A stretch of DNA of 64,000 bases from Artocarpus heterophyllus (lineage: Eukaryota > Streptophyta > Magnoliopsida > Rosales > Moraceae). Below, one piece after another: positions 23,956 through 36,394 of the stretch. Within the stretch, counting starts at the first letter, position 1; every line of letters starts with the position of its first letter. Below the pieces are notes generated by a model, which searched no databases, was not told the DNA's origin, and saw nothing but the letters and a program-made list of their open reading frames with translations. The stretch lies in assembly GCA_025403435.1 (NCBI GenBank), contig CM046353.1:16951875-17015874 (forward strand), given 5' to 3'. Both the position numbers and the translations under genes were made by a program.

Positions 23956-24699
23956 CATCTCTAGCAAAATTCTTTGAAGTAGTATGGGGATCTCTTGAAC
24001 CATTTACCTTTATATAATTTTATGCATTTGATAGTACTCGTCTGTTTAGGAAACGGTTTAAACCGTTTTTAGTTTAGATTTTATGAGAAAAAATATTATA
24101 GTAAAAGTGATTAGAACTTCCTAAAATAAAGTAATTGAAAACATAAAAAACAGTTTGGAACCGTTTTTGCAAAACAAGCTTGATCAACTAGCCTTGCCTA
24201 AAACCATTGTAGAGATAAATTGCTTTGACAATAATTTAAAAAAAAAGCATAAATCACTAATCTTAATTAGTTGTTAGGAACTTCATTATTCTTATTATTA
24301 TTTTTACAAAAATTAAATATTTCAACTATTATAATTTATGTTTTATAAATGGATTTCCCATTTCATATATTAGAACAAAACTAACCCTAAAGAGTCCCTT
24401 TGGTGAAAATAGACAAGAAGTCCAAGGGCAAGAAAGGAAGTTAAGAATGTAAAGGCATTGTAAAGCATAGCAAGCGGCTAACTTTTTTTTTTTTGGCCCT
24501 TTCTCTTTGTTCAACCAAAACGTGCCTTCTTTTTTTTTTTACGTGCATCATCATTTTATTACCGCTTTATTCATCTAAGCCTCAAAAAAAAAAAAAAAAA
24601 AAAAAAAAACCATCATCGTCATCATCACCAACAACAAAAAAGGGTCAAAGCAAAATCCTCAAAAACCCATCGACGCCAAGTAAAAGCAAAAGCTAAAAC
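23956..24699. other. Spacer upstream of the RING/vWA gene
   Basis: Contains a short MITE-like stretch at 24034-24180 (GTTTAGGAAACGGTTTAAACCG ... CAGTTTGGAACCGTTTTTGC, each part shorter than a full TIR) and a poly-A run at 24582-24609. The short open frames here are produced by poly-A tracts and are not genes. Confidence 0.4.
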
Positions 24700-25095
24700 C
24701 TCTCTCTGTCTCTCTACATAGTTTCTCCCATGGCGGCCAAGAAGAAGAACACGATAACAGGAACAAGGAGACGACTAACACAACAAGTCTAAAACTTGGC
24801 ATACGACTCAGTCCTTCTCTCTTGACGTTTTTAGCCTCTCCACATTATTTTCTTTTTTCTCTCCTAGCTCCTCCATTAAAACCTCTCTCTCTCGGTTTTC
24901 GTGTCCAACTTCAGACTTTTCTCAAAACCCATTATTTACCTCTCTCTCTCTCGTTCCTAGAGAAAGAAAAAAGGAGAACAACCCAGCTCATTTGAGCAAT
25001 TTTGAGATCTGGGTTTTGCGAATTTTGCTTTGGTTTTGAGTTTTCTTTTTACTCTGGTTTTTTCTTCTTTTTCTTGAGAAAGAAGAAGAAAAAGA
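24700..25095 (+). promoter_or_regulatory. Probable promoter-proximal region and 5' UTR of the RING/vWA gene
   Basis: A dense series of CTCTCTCT and pyrimidine tracts at 24700-24960 leads into the ATG at 25096. Such CT-rich leaders are common just downstream of plant transcription starts. The exact start site cannot be read from the sequence. Confidence 0.45.
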
Positions 25096-28000
25096 ATGGG
25101 AAGTAAATGGAGAAAAGCAAAGGTGGCTTTGGGGATGAATCTGTGTTTGTATGGTCCGAGGACGAGAGATGACAAGGAAGAGGACTTGTCCTCGCCTCCT
25201 TCCTCGTCCTCCATTGACACGGCCGAGAGGATGTCGGACGCCGCTCTGCTCTCGCCGGCCCACTGGGCCGTCACCTCCTCCATGCCCAATACTCCCACGC
25301 CTTCCTCCCACGGCTTGAAGCTCTCCAAGAGTGCCAGCAAATCCTCCAAGGTTTGTTCTTTGCCTTAGACTTTCATTTTTTTGTTATCAAACTTTTGCTT
25401 GTTAGTTTTTTTTTCCCTTCTTTTTGCGGGTTTTTATTTATCTTAAGCGGTGGTTTGTTTGGAAGCTGAGAAAATTAAGCTCTGCGTATTTGCATTTCTT
25501 AACCCCTTTTGCTTTGATTTGATTGTTCTAGAGGTGTTTCTTTGAGATGCAAAGTACGCAATTTTCGTTTTCAGCTCAACTTAAGTCTAAGAGGAGGTTT
25601 GATATTATTTTGGTTGCTTTTTTTAATTATATTTTTAAATTTGGATTATGGCACTAGATTTTTGTAGTTGGGTTTATCTCTTTTCTTTTTGTTTTCTCTC
25701 GTTTATCATATTTATTGTAGATTGAAAGAATTAAGTACCAAATAAAAATAGAGAATGTCTGTCTTGCCGCTCAAATCTTCCACTATTGTTTTACCAATGA
25801 TTTATGTTATAATGCTTTGGGAACAAATGACATGGAAATGACATAGCTCTTGATTCTTTAGATAAGTTGATTTGATCTGTTGGAGCTTTATTTGCATTTT
25901 GATGAAATTTTGCCTCAATGTTTACCTATAGGGTTCATTTGTTGTGTGCTTAAAAATTCGGTTGGCACATAGGGACTTGTACGTCTAAGCTAAAAGTTAA
26001 GTAATTTATTTTCTTTTCTCAACCTGCATGTTTTTGTTTATTTAATGAATTTAAATTGGGATGCAATGATGACATAATTTAGCATATATCAAGGATCCTA
26101 TGATATTAATGGAATGAGAATTTAGTTTTAATATTTTTGATGGATTGAATGGACAAGTCCCTTTCAAGACCATCCACCTTATTTGCCTTGGGAGTGAAAG
26201 AGGACAAGTAGTTTTTTACCCTTTTCCTTTTTCCTCTTTTCCTTGGAGGGGAAAATATTAAAAGGGAAAGTCATATCCATTTGGTCATTTGCTGGCCTCA
26301 TCTGTCTGACTGATAATCTGCTACTGCTAGTGTTCTGCCTTTGAATTAAATCAAGCAAATAAAAAGAAAGGGAAAGTGATCACATAAAGAGGACCTTATG
26401 ATTTCCTTTTCTTGGTGGATGCATTTTTTCTAGTTTTTTCGAAAGCTCTGCACCATGTTTATCATTGTATCTTGGTTTTATAACCTCATTTATTATTATT
26501 AATGTTATATTCATACTTATATAGTTATATTTATGTATATTTCTATTTATTATTATTGTTTTGAATATTTTAATGGTCCATCATCACCTGGGAAAAGCTA
26601 ATCTCTCTCTCTCTCTTTTTATTATTTTGGTTTTAATACTTCTTGTTTCCCATTATGCCCTCTATTTGTTGGGTACCTAACATTGACCTTTGTGGTTTTT
26701 TTTTTTTTTTTGGGAGCTTAACTAGATCTAAAACACTTTGAATTTTTGTCGGTATTTGATAATTGTACTTTTTGGCCTAGCCAATAGGAATGCTCATCTT
26801 TTTCATAGCAATGTGCGTGCACAACCACTAGACTTAAAAGAATTTATTATTGTTTGGGCTTTCTCAAATATGTGAGATTTTTACTTCCCCTTTGGTTCAT
26901 TGTCACTTTGAATGGTCCCCTCCAGTTGCAAGTTGCCGGTGGGTTGACCATCCTATTCAATCTATCTGCTTCTTTATGTCTTTCTTTTCTCTTTGTTTTG
27001 TTTGTACATTTTAAGGTAAGAAAATAGGGTGTACCATCATGACACCATGTAGCTCTCTGCTTTTCAAGTACTATGCTGAGTCATAATTCATAAATGACCT
27101 CTTTGATATGAGCATCTTAACTAGAACACAGAGGATTGAAAGATTGATTAATAAAGATATTACTAAACAATTGTAAATTCTTAATAGTAGATGGGATTTG
27201 CTTTAAAGATTTGTTGTTAATAGATTTTTAGATTTCCATTATCATACAAACCATCCACATTGGCATATGCATATATTGTGTACATTAATGTGCTTAAATC
27301 TGATAATTCTTGTTTCATTTTTCAGCAGACATGCTCCATATGCTTAACCAAAATGAAACAAGGAGGCGGCCATGCGATTTTTACGGCAGAATGTTCGCAT
27401 TCTTTCCATTTCCACTGCATCACCTCGAACGTGAAACACGGCAACCAGATTTGTCCGGTTTGTAGAGCAAAATGGAAAGAGATTCCCGTGCAAGGTCCAA
27501 CTCTGGATCCGCCACCCGGGAGGGCGTCCATTAGTCCTGTTGGATGGCCCCAAAACGATGCCGTGATGACTGTGATCCGCAGACTACCTTCCCCGCGACG
27601 AGACTTGAATCGACGACACATTGTTCCTCTATACCAGGCTCCCGAGCCAGGCATATTTGATGATGACGAATCTTTGGGCGACCAACCTGCCTTTTTTGGG
27701 AGAAACACCGGCAATAATGATGCTGCAGATAACATTCCCTCAAAAACATTAGAGATCAAAACATACCCAGAGGTCTCAGCTGCTCCGTGGTCCAATGCCT
27801 ACGACGATTTCACCGTTTTAGTCCATTTAAAAGCTGCTGCAACGATCAAGAGACAAAATCTTAGCAGAAACCATGCCAGCCTGCAACAGCTCTGCCAAAC
27901 TCCTCGTGCTCCTGTCGACCTTGTCACAGTGCTCGACATCAGTGGTAGCATGGCAGGTACAAAGTTGGCATTGTTAAAACGGGCAATGGGGTTTGTGATA

Positions 28001-29263
28001 CAGAATCTTGGCTCCAACGACAGGCTTTCAGTAATCGCCTTCTCTTCGACGGCACGTCGCCTTTTCCCTCTCCGTCGAATGACAGATGCAGGGCGGCAGC
28101 AGGCACTGCAAGCAGTCAACTCTTTGGTTGCAAATGGCGGGACCAATATTGCTGAAGGCCTGAGAAAGGGTGCCAAGGTAATGGAAGACCGAAGGGGAAA
28201 AAATCCGGTCTCTAGCATAATATTGTTGTCCGATGGACAAGACACTTACACTGTTAATGGCTCAGGAGCTAACCAGCCTCAACCAAATTACCAACTGCTC
28301 CTCCCCTTGTCCATCCACAGTGGCAATAATTCAGGGTTCCAGATTCCCGTCCACGCTTTTGGATTCGGTGCAGATCACGACGCCTCTTCAATGCACTCAA
28401 TTTCGGAGACATCAGGAGGGACTTTTTCATTCATAGAGACAGAAGCTGTTATCCAGGATGCGTTTGCGCAGTGCATTGGAGGGCTTTTGAGCGTTGTGGT
28501 CCAGGAGCTACAAGTAGCTGTTGAGTGTTCAAACCAAAATGTTCGCGTTAGATCGCTAAAAGCGGGGAGCTATCCGAGTCGAGTGATGACTGATGGACGG
28601 ATGGGATTTGTTGATGTTGGGGACTTGTATGCCGACGAGGAGAGGGATTTTCTGGTCTTAGTTCATGTCCCAACAGAGCCTGGCAATAAAACATCATTGG
28701 TGAAAGTGAAATGCACGTACAAGGATCCAATAACGAAAGAAATGGTGACAGTGGAAAGCGAGGAAGTTAGGATTGAGAGACCCGAAATAGCAGGACAAGC
28801 AGTGGTGTCAATGGAAGTAGATAGGCAACGCAACAGGCTGCAAGCAGCGGAGGCAATGGCACAAGCACGAGCTGTTGCCGAGCAAGGAGACTTAGCTGGG
28901 GCAGTCTCTATACTTGAGAACTGTCGGAAGGTGTTGTTGGAGACTGTCTCGGCAAAATCCCGTGACAGGCTGTGCGTGGCGTTGGACGCCGAGCTCAAGG
29001 AAATGCAAGAGAGGATGGCGAGCAGGCATGTCTACGAGGCGTCTGGGAGGGCTTACATTCTCTCGGGGTTGAGCTCGCATTCCTGGCAGAGGGCAACAGC
29101 CAGAGGCGACTCCACAGATGGCTCAAGCCTTGTTCAGGCGTACCAGACCCCATCAATGGTTGAGATGCTCACTCGGTCTCAGGCGATGTTGCTGGGGAGC
29201 CCTTCGGCTCAGAGGCTTGCACAGCCATTATTGTCTCTGGGATCACAACCTAAGCCCAGGTAA
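25096..29263 (+). CDS. WAV3-type E3 ubiquitin ligase (RING finger plus von Willebrand A domain)
   Basis: Two exons, 25096-25350 and 27326-29263, joined in phase 0 across a 1975-bp GT..AG intron, give 730 residues, the usual family size. An N-terminal serine-rich region (MGSKWRKAKVALGMNLC start) precedes a RING with ligands C88, C91, C108, H110, H113, C116, C128 and C131. A von Willebrand A domain begins near residue 283, with the metal site D289-I-S-G-S, T358 and D388. A C-terminal Vwaint-like region and an Ala/Gln/Glu-rich helical stretch (about 600-650) follow. Members of this plant family act as cytosolic ubiquitin ligases; Arabidopsis WAV3 and its homologues affect root gravitropism and auxin responses. 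The N-terminus looks closest to the At5g60710/At3g54780 subgroup, judged from memory. The gene appears intact. The intron acceptor TTCAGCAG allows two in-frame choices, adding or dropping one Gln. Confidence 0.95.
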
Positions 29264-29406
29264 TTTAGGGGTCATGTCATCTCAGAAGCAGCCGATGGCT
29301 TTTTTTCTGGTGGCTTTTTCATTTTTGTCAATCTATTTGGAAGAGATGTTCAAGGAGGGTTTCTGGGGATTTCATTTTGGTCCTCTTGCCTTGTAATGTG
29401 TAAATG

Positions 29407-29412
29407 AATAAA
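29407..29412 (+). terminator. Polyadenylation signal of the RING/vWA gene
   Basis: AATAAA lies 144 bp after the stop codon in a T/G-rich 3' UTR, the expected distance for a plant near-upstream element. Confidence 0.6.
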
Positions 29413-29639
29413 GAGTAAGGGAATGGTGAAGGGATATATTTTGGCAAGTCAAAAAAAGAAGAAAAGGGAACACTGTGTAGGGGCTATTACATGTTTTTCT
29501 TTTTTGGTTTTCCTTGAATTGTGTTGGGGTGGTGTACATGAAGAGAAATGGGTTTTTCTCAATGGGAATGGGAAAATGGGTATAAAGGTCTGGTATTTTT
29601 GTGACAATGGTTGCGTTGAACTCATCACCTGAATGTATA

Positions 29640-31253
29640 ATCTACCTGCTCTCGATTCTTTTCACAAAGTTTTGCTGGTTGAATTCATTTTGATTTGACT
29701 CTCTCTCCCTCTCTCTCTCTGTGACATATGATATCTTCGAAAGGGTAAAATTCATAAAAGCAAAGAAAAATTAAAGCCTTTAAAAAGTCAAGTACTGCCC
29801 TGCCACCAGAAAAAAAAAAAAAAAAAAAAAAAAAAGAAGGTGGGGTCAGGTGCCACCCGTGCAACCTAATTCATAATAGAATTTTGCTCTTTTGAGTCGT
29901 TGCAGGCCGTGATGGTGGGACAATGCCATTGGCATGATTCAACAGTTGCCTATAGCCATCAAATTTAGTTGTCTTCGGGGCAAAACATAAAAGGGTCTTT
30001 GGGGCTATGGTCCCTGAACTTTCTAGCAACTGCTGGAAAAAATAATAATAACAATAATAATAAAGTACAAACATTAATTGGTCAAAAGATAAAATTTAAG
30101 GATCGAATAGTTAAAATAAAGTTGAAAAATTAATTGGTCAAAAATAAAGATTTAAGGATCAAATTGTCAACATGACTGTCAAGCAATTACCAGCTCCAAA
30201 AACCTTAATGCATTTTTCTTTTTCTATTTCTTTTTCAATATCTAAAGCACCATTATCGGCTTTGTGACAATAAAAGTGAAAATTACCGACTATATGGATG
30301 TCTTCTTTGCCTGCCATGATACTTGGGAACATGACACAATTAAGAATAAAATTGTTCCAGTTTCAAGACAAATTAGATTGAACGTTGAGCCATGTCTTAA
30401 GACTATTGTGCATCGGAAATTTAAAGATCCACCCTTTTTTTTTTTTGGTATCTTCCATTGATTCAAACGACAATGCAAATGTTTTCGAGGTCTAGGAAAA
30501 AGGCAAATGTTTTTTTTTTGAAATTTTTTTTCCGTTAATAATGTCGTTTGACATTTGAAAGTACACAATTGTTTTCAACAACCTGTCGTCTGTCATTTCC
30601 TGCTCAACAACAACATCATGTCGTTTGTTGTTAAAAAAAAAGTAAAATATACAAAGATTTTCGTCCCTCTTTTTGGATTTCCCCCTCAATTCCCTCTGTT
30701 TTCTCTGAAGCCGAACAGGAAAAACAAACCTTTAAACCTCCATTGAAACACATTAACAACCGAGTCTTTCAAGTTTGATTCTAGGATGTCCTATGGACTG
30801 AGAGCTTGTGGAAGTTTCCTCCATAAACAAGTTACTTTAGCTGAATTGGCTCTATTTTCAAACCGTGGACTCTCTCAAGTACGTTAGCAATATGAAAGAA
30901 AGAGGACGAATTTGTGTGAAAAACTTAGTTCATTTAAGCTATATTAAAACCTAGTGAATGATTTTGGCTGCGAGTTCTAGAGATCTAAATGCGGATGTAA
31001 CAAAATTCTCAAATTCCCTAAACTGACTCGGAATTTAATTATTATCTCCAAAGTAACCGCTCAGCAGGGGCAAAAATATGCTTTAAAATCAGTAATTACA
31101 TTAAGCAACTAAAGGGCACATTGACAAAACTCATATACGCTTGTTCCGCCGACATAAGCGAGGCCTGAGGAGTCGTCGCGATACTAAAAGATCAAAAAGA
31201 ACAAACCCCAAGAATATTTCCAGTGGTTGATGCTTCAAATACAGAGTGCAAAA
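29640..31253. other. Intergenic spacer
   Basis: No gene was recognised. It contains a CT tract at about 29700-29720, a poly-A run at 29812-29835 and a diverged direct duplication of about 48 bp at 30074-30172 (ATTAATTGGTCAAAA..TTTAAGGATC). The right end probably includes the 3' UTR of the minus-strand gene that ends at 31254. Confidence 0.45.
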
Positions 31254-33006
31254 CTAGACTGACTTGCCTTCATTGGGTTTAGGGATTTTCTTATACTCAT
31301 TGTTGAGGGTGAGCTCGGCGCCACCGCCGAGAAAATAAACTTCGGTGGTCGGCTCATAAGCTCAGCAGAACTCCGGTAAGCTTGCTTCAGCCCCCGACAC
31401 GACACGCATCCTCCCGAGGTGCCTTTTGGGGCCTCTGAGGCTGCACGCCACGAAGGCTGCCACTTCGGAATATACACTAGCTCGGGTCGAGTGATTCTTA
31501 CTCGCAAGCAGGCTGTCACTCGCCATTATAGGCCAACACGAGACAGTTAACTCGCCGTCCGATGGAGTCCAATCCGTCGGACGAGGGACACGACACTTGT
31601 CACCTACTGCCTGACACACCTTGATGTGACACCCAGGTCGTGGGTAAAACCCGCCTTACACCTGATCCAAGTGGTGGCCTATAAATATGATGCATTTATG
31701 ACATTCTGGAGAGATTCTTCCTTCCCACCTAACTGGCTGCCGCCCTCTGCCGAGCAAACCCTGCTTTGAGCATCGAAGAGCCCTTGTCTGTCGACTAACC
31801 TTTCTATTGCCTCCGAAGCGTCCCTCCTCTTGTTGCAGGTACGTCCCACTGGACAGAGGCAAATCAAAGGAGAGTCGGACCGTGCGCAGCCGCACGTGGT
31901 GTTGATCCGACGCCAGACCACGGTAAGCATCAACACTCATAGTTGTTTATGTCCACCTTCGTTTGCAAAGCCTGTAACGGAGACAGGAAAGTGTCAAGTG
32001 ATCATTAAAATCTCGGAATGTAGTATTTGGAATATAAAAGCGACAGAGTTATACCTTAAGCTCTTCCTCCAAAGAAATCTTGTTTGGCTTATAGGCTTCT
32101 ATAGGTCCTGTTCTCGACAGCGCTTTCTTGGTCTCGAGTATTTCCCATTCCTTATCATCTTTCACCTTTGCAATATCCTTCCTGAACCACAAAATCCAGC
32201 CACTTTATTAACGTAATGGTAACTTTGAATGGTAATATGGTATCACTGTTGACGATCTCAAAAAAATTAAAATGCTTAATATCACTGGTGATGATGTTCA
32301 ATATGCGTATTGTTATAGACAATCTTATGAAAAAAAAATAATAATAAGAAAACCTATGTGCATTTTTAACCAACCAAATAGAGAACAATGTGGCTCCCTA
32401 AATAAAAATTTGTGGCATGTGAATCTATGGTTGATTGAAAACCACCGGCGATGAAGATCAATAGTGATGCACAAAGCATAAAACAATATAACTTGCAATC
32501 ATTATTTGACAATTCTTAATAGTTAAAACAATGAAAAATGTGGGTTGTGAACCTATCAAAAGATTGTCATATAAAACCTAAATAATAATTCGTGAGAACA
32601 AATCTGGCATGACAATCTGTGAAAGAACGAAGCAATATTACTTGTATCCTGATCATTACAAAGAACCTCCGTGAATTGTAACCTGACTTGTACAAAATTT
32701 ACAAATTAACCAAAAATGAAAATAACATCAAACACTAACCCGCCTTGTATGAGATGAACAAGACCAACCGGCCTTTTACGTTAAGTAAACCACATGTTAA
32801 CTCATGTGATGATTGTAGATAGTGAACCTATCATTTTTACAAAAGTATACTGTCAGTTTGTAATGGTATACCAGCTGCTAACCTGAACCAAGAACCCATC
32901 TTTGCTCACCACCTAATTCCTTAATATCTTGCAACCTTTCCAATATTATCCTAAGTGATTGACGAATCTTATTAGGGACTAAAACATATAGATTACTTGT
33001 AGACAT
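31254..33006 (-). CDS. Unidentified spliced gene, last coding exon split by a solo LTR
   Basis: Three splice-consistent exons on the minus strand. Exon A, 33006-32883, starts at an ATG ([20 protein letters not shown]...) and ends at a GT donor. Exon B, 32181-32055, reads [21 protein letters not shown]... to SLEEELK, with CAG acceptor and GT donor. Exon C starts at 31971 after TTACAG ([12 protein letters not shown]...) and, once the 635-bp LTR plus one target copy is ignored, ends KPNEGKSV with TAG at 31254-31256. B to C joins in phase 0. A to B does not join in phase, so at least one further exon or another splice site lies at 32190-32880. With the LTR present the frame reads TAT GAG TGT TGA, so the last 13 residues are replaced by one Cys. 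The protein is lysine/glutamate-rich and small. I do not recognise the family. Confidence 0.5.
31301..31935 (+). mobile_element. Solo LTR of the Tat family
   Basis: Begins TGTTGAGGGTGAGCTC and ends GTAAGCATCAACA. It aligns along its length with both LTRs of the 11-22 kb element, and has the same TATA-like CTATAAATATGATGC. A perfect 5-bp target duplication, CTCAT, lies at 31296-31300 and 31936-31940, so it is a complete solo LTR left by recombination between two LTRs. It sits inside a probable coding exon of the minus-strand gene. Confidence 0.93.
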
Positions 33007-33099
33007 TTTATATCGTGTTAAGACAAAGATTGTTTACTGTGGTATTCAAAAGAGATTTGCATAAAAGCTTTAATGGCACACTAGTAGGATGGATTTACA

Positions 33100-34302
33100 C
33101 ATGATTTATTTATGAATGTGGTTGTATGTTGTGCTTTAGTTTCAAATTGTCATTATGCACGCCTTAGGATCAAGGGAGTGTGGAGCTAACGCTAATTGAT
33201 TTCGGGATTAAAAGATGGGTGATAAGCTTGAAAGGTAGGGGTTCTATTACTCATCTTCTGTAAGGTTTTTATAGAATTAAAATTGATTGTTTTACCGCAA
33301 GATATATATATCTTTGTTGAACTGCTATTATATGAGTATCACATATGAAACTTTGACATGGACTCGTCTTATATTATACAGCGAAGAACATAATGAATTC
33401 ACACATGTTATAAATTCAGAAACATGGTTAAGAAAACTAATTCTATAAATAATGATTGAATATAGAGAAATTGTGAGATGTGAAGAGGGCGGGGGTTACG
33501 TCCTTGGGCACGAATACCCCAAAAGGTAAAATTAGGGGAAGGTGATGACGCTTCCTTAGGTTGAAAGTCCCAAAACACACTGTACAAGAATCGACTTGGT
33601 GAGGACTCGGGGCTTGATGTCCCCTCAGCGGAACACCCTTGGAATATTTAGAGGGTGATAAAGCGCGCCCATTTGAGTTTCAATGAATTGAGTGATACTC
33701 TATTGAACGTGGGTACCTAGGAATAATGATGAATTGTAACATTTGTATATATGTATATGTATGAAACTCAAAAATGATTAACTATGGTATCCACAGAATA
33801 TGATTATAATAAATCTCATAATATGGATAATGATGAGTATTAACTAACCATGCAGGTTTTAATGTGGTAATAAAAACTTAAAGGTGAGTAATGGTTTTCT
33901 CTACTGAGTATATTGTCGCTCATTCCCTTATATTTTTATCTTTTCATGACTCACTAAGTGTGAGGTGGCTACGAGAAAAATAGTTGAGGAAGCTATGTAG
34001 CTATGTACGTTGGGACTACTTCAATTACTAAGAATGTTCTTCATAATAATGTAAGCATCAATTGTTACCTTCTGTGACTGTATTAAAATGCGTTAAGGGT
34101 TAAAATGATGATGACGACAGTTTATATTATTAAATTTAAGGTGCTACATTTAACTGTTGTTTAATTGTCGTTTATATTTTTATTTTTGATTTGAGAGTTT
34201 TCATTTAAGCCCCGGGCAACTTTATTTTTAAGGTTTTACTTTTAATTCTGATTTTTATTTTAATTCATTAAAAACTGTTAACCCCCATATATGGGCGTTA
34301 CA
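33100..34302 (+). repeat. 5' LTR remnant of a Ty3-type element (left edge not found)
   Basis: The right edge ends ATGGGCGTTACA at 34302, directly before a primer-binding site. That end is the inverse complement type of the TGTGACACC start seen at 38653, as expected for LTR ends. Inside, CTACTGAGTATATTGTCGCTCATTCC-like and GAGGTGGCTACGAG phrases recall plant Ty3 LTRs. The matching left edge TGTGACACCTG is absent upstream, so the LTR is truncated or rearranged. The start given is approximate. Confidence 0.55.
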
Positions 34303-34309
34303 GAATTTT

Positions 34310-34322
34310 TGGTATCAGAGCC
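34310..34322 (+). other. Primer-binding site (initiator Met tRNA type)
   Basis: TGGTATCAGAGCC lies seven bases after the LTR end at 34302. It is the standard plant LTR-retrotransposon primer site complementary to the 3' end of initiator methionine tRNA. Confidence 0.85.
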
Positions 34323-35872
34323 TAGGTTTAGTTAACCGAGGAGTGTAGCACCACTTAAAAAAAAATTTGTTTTTGAAATGGTTTTGAAGTTGAATTTTCA
34401 TTGTCATCATCAATATGAACCTTCAGGTTGGTTTATACAGTCTATGAGGATGTAACATAGAAAGGCTCTAGAATGAAAGTATTAATAGTTATGAGGGAAT
34501 GATAATTATATGGAATGGGTTTATAAGTAGAATGCTTATGAGAGATTCGTATAATATTAGGATCTATAAGCATATCTAATTCGTATAGAACGATGAGAAA
34601 TTCGTGTGGATACGAGGATTTAAGAGCCTTTTATCTTGTGAAAAACAATAAGAAATATAAGGCTTGATTTATTGATTTCAAAGTTTGGCATAGATATGCT
34701 AAATTCTTCATAATTTATTCAGACCTAAGCAATGATTATGTGTGGATTCGGTGGAGTACATAAGTGTCAATAACTTTTCTTGAAAGTTCTATTTATTTGA
34801 GGAATATGAGATAAGTTAGGAATCCATGGTATTGAATCTTGAATGAGATAGATGTTAGACTTTTGGTTTGTTGAGACTGTGTAAAGGTAGGAATGCATGA
34901 ATTTCAATGTTGGAATATTTTGTTACGTACATTGTATTTAAGTATATCATTGAATCTTTATGAATAAATGCAATGTGGAAATGACCAATAGGAGTTTCCA
35001 AAAGTAAATCATAATACTTAAGGCACCTATAATAATTTTGGATAATTATGATAAAATGTTTAACTTTTAGATGTTTAGATGTGAATATTTTGGTTACCAA
35101 GGTTTTGTTATATGAGGAAATTAAATATTGTATAAGTAGATTTGTGAGGATTGTAGATGTTCTTAAGTAGTAACATCAAAGGTATTTGTTTATTGATATG
35201 GTCTACGTTGGAAGACGTAAATCATATTGATTTCAAGGTTAGTCACATTCTAAACCCTTGGTAGTAATGATGAATCTATTGATAGATGTTGAGTATTAGG
35301 GATAACAAATGGGTGTATACATTGTTCAATAAGGTTTTGATTAAAACAAATTATTTGAGTTGCTAGAAGATTATGTTACTATGAAATGATTTTAAATACC
35401 ATTTAGGAAGATCCATGATTGTCGTTAAATTAGACTGGTTCATAGTTAATTTTATCCTTCGTGGGCTTTGAATTGGGCTTAAAATCTATACAAATTGGTT
35501 TTCAATTTTATGTTTGTTATTTAATTCGTTCTAAATATGTTAAGGCCTGAAACAACCTGACCTATTTCAACTTAGAACATTTGGGCTAGTCCAAATCCTA
35601 AATCAGTTTAATTCACACTGTCTCTCCCACGTGGCCTCTATACGTGTCATCTACAGTGGTTTAATCATTGTTAACATGTACATCTACTGTGTATAGGAGC
35701 TTGTTTCTCCGAGCTTACTCTCTCTCTTAATTTGTTATTCTCTCTCTAAATAGCAAATCCTCTTCTTTCTCTCTAGAAATTCTTTTTTCTCTCTAAAAGA
35801 AGAAGGAATTATAGGATTCTACAACTTACTATCTCAATTTTTCCTTTCTATTTACTTTTCTTTCATCTCATC

Positions 35873-36394
35873 ATGGACCCAAAGTACCAATACCTGAGAA
35901 AGTATTTTTCATCACTCTCCCAAAAGATTCTCAGAAAGAAATACAAGGCTAGAATTACTCGGTTGTAGATTCTTATGTGTTTTGGCATCCCTTGTGATGT
36001 GAGAATGTTGATAGAGGAGAAGATCCATCTGAGTGACTTCAGTCAAGATGTCGGTTTACTAGGAACGAGTACCAGTCGTAGTGCAATGAAAAAAAGAGCT
36101 TGTGCCATCGCAGTCACTTGTAACAAATGTGGAAGACAAAATTGTAATGGTAAATGTACTTCACCTGGTTATATGTCTACGAATAGAGAGGATAAAATAA
36201 GGTTTTGTAGGGATGGACTTTCAAAGGAGAACTTGGATAGCATCCATCCTCCTCTTCATAGTCACCCTAGTGGATATGTTCAAGGAGCTATTTTTAAACT
36301 CTGGCCTAAATTTTATGCAAAAAGACAACGCCTCAGGAATATGGTATTTCTAGATCTTGTTTGCCAAGCCATAAGAAAACTGGATGGGGAATAA
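35873..36394 (+). pseudogene. Cysteine-cluster ORF resembling plant RNA-virus nucleic-acid-binding proteins
   Basis: An ATG at 35873 opens a frame that stops at TAG 35966-35968 and continues in the same frame from ATG 35975 to 36394, so one stop codon interrupts about 173 codons. The second part has, in order, a short helix-like segment (GIPCDVRMLIEEKI), a basic stretch ending in AMKKRA, a zinc-type cluster C-x2-C-x4-C-x3-C (CNKCGRQNCNGKC) and EDKIRFCRDGL. This order (basic arm, cysteine cluster, short D..RF..G segment) is what I know from the small nucleic-acid-binding proteins of flexible filamentous plant viruses (Betaflexiviridae). The C-terminal 50 residues match nothing I know. A CT-rich leader precedes the first ATG. 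The viral link is inference by eye and needs a profile search. Confidence 0.4.

Noticed and set aside
24493..24696. Open frame with a poly-Lys stretch upstream of the RING/vWA gene
   Set aside because: Produced by a 28-base poly-A tract; no domain or splice context, and it lies in the upstream flank of a real gene.
27322..27795. 157-codon minus-strand frame in the RING/vWA gene
   Set aside because: Shadow of the conserved plus-strand exon; no domain of its own.
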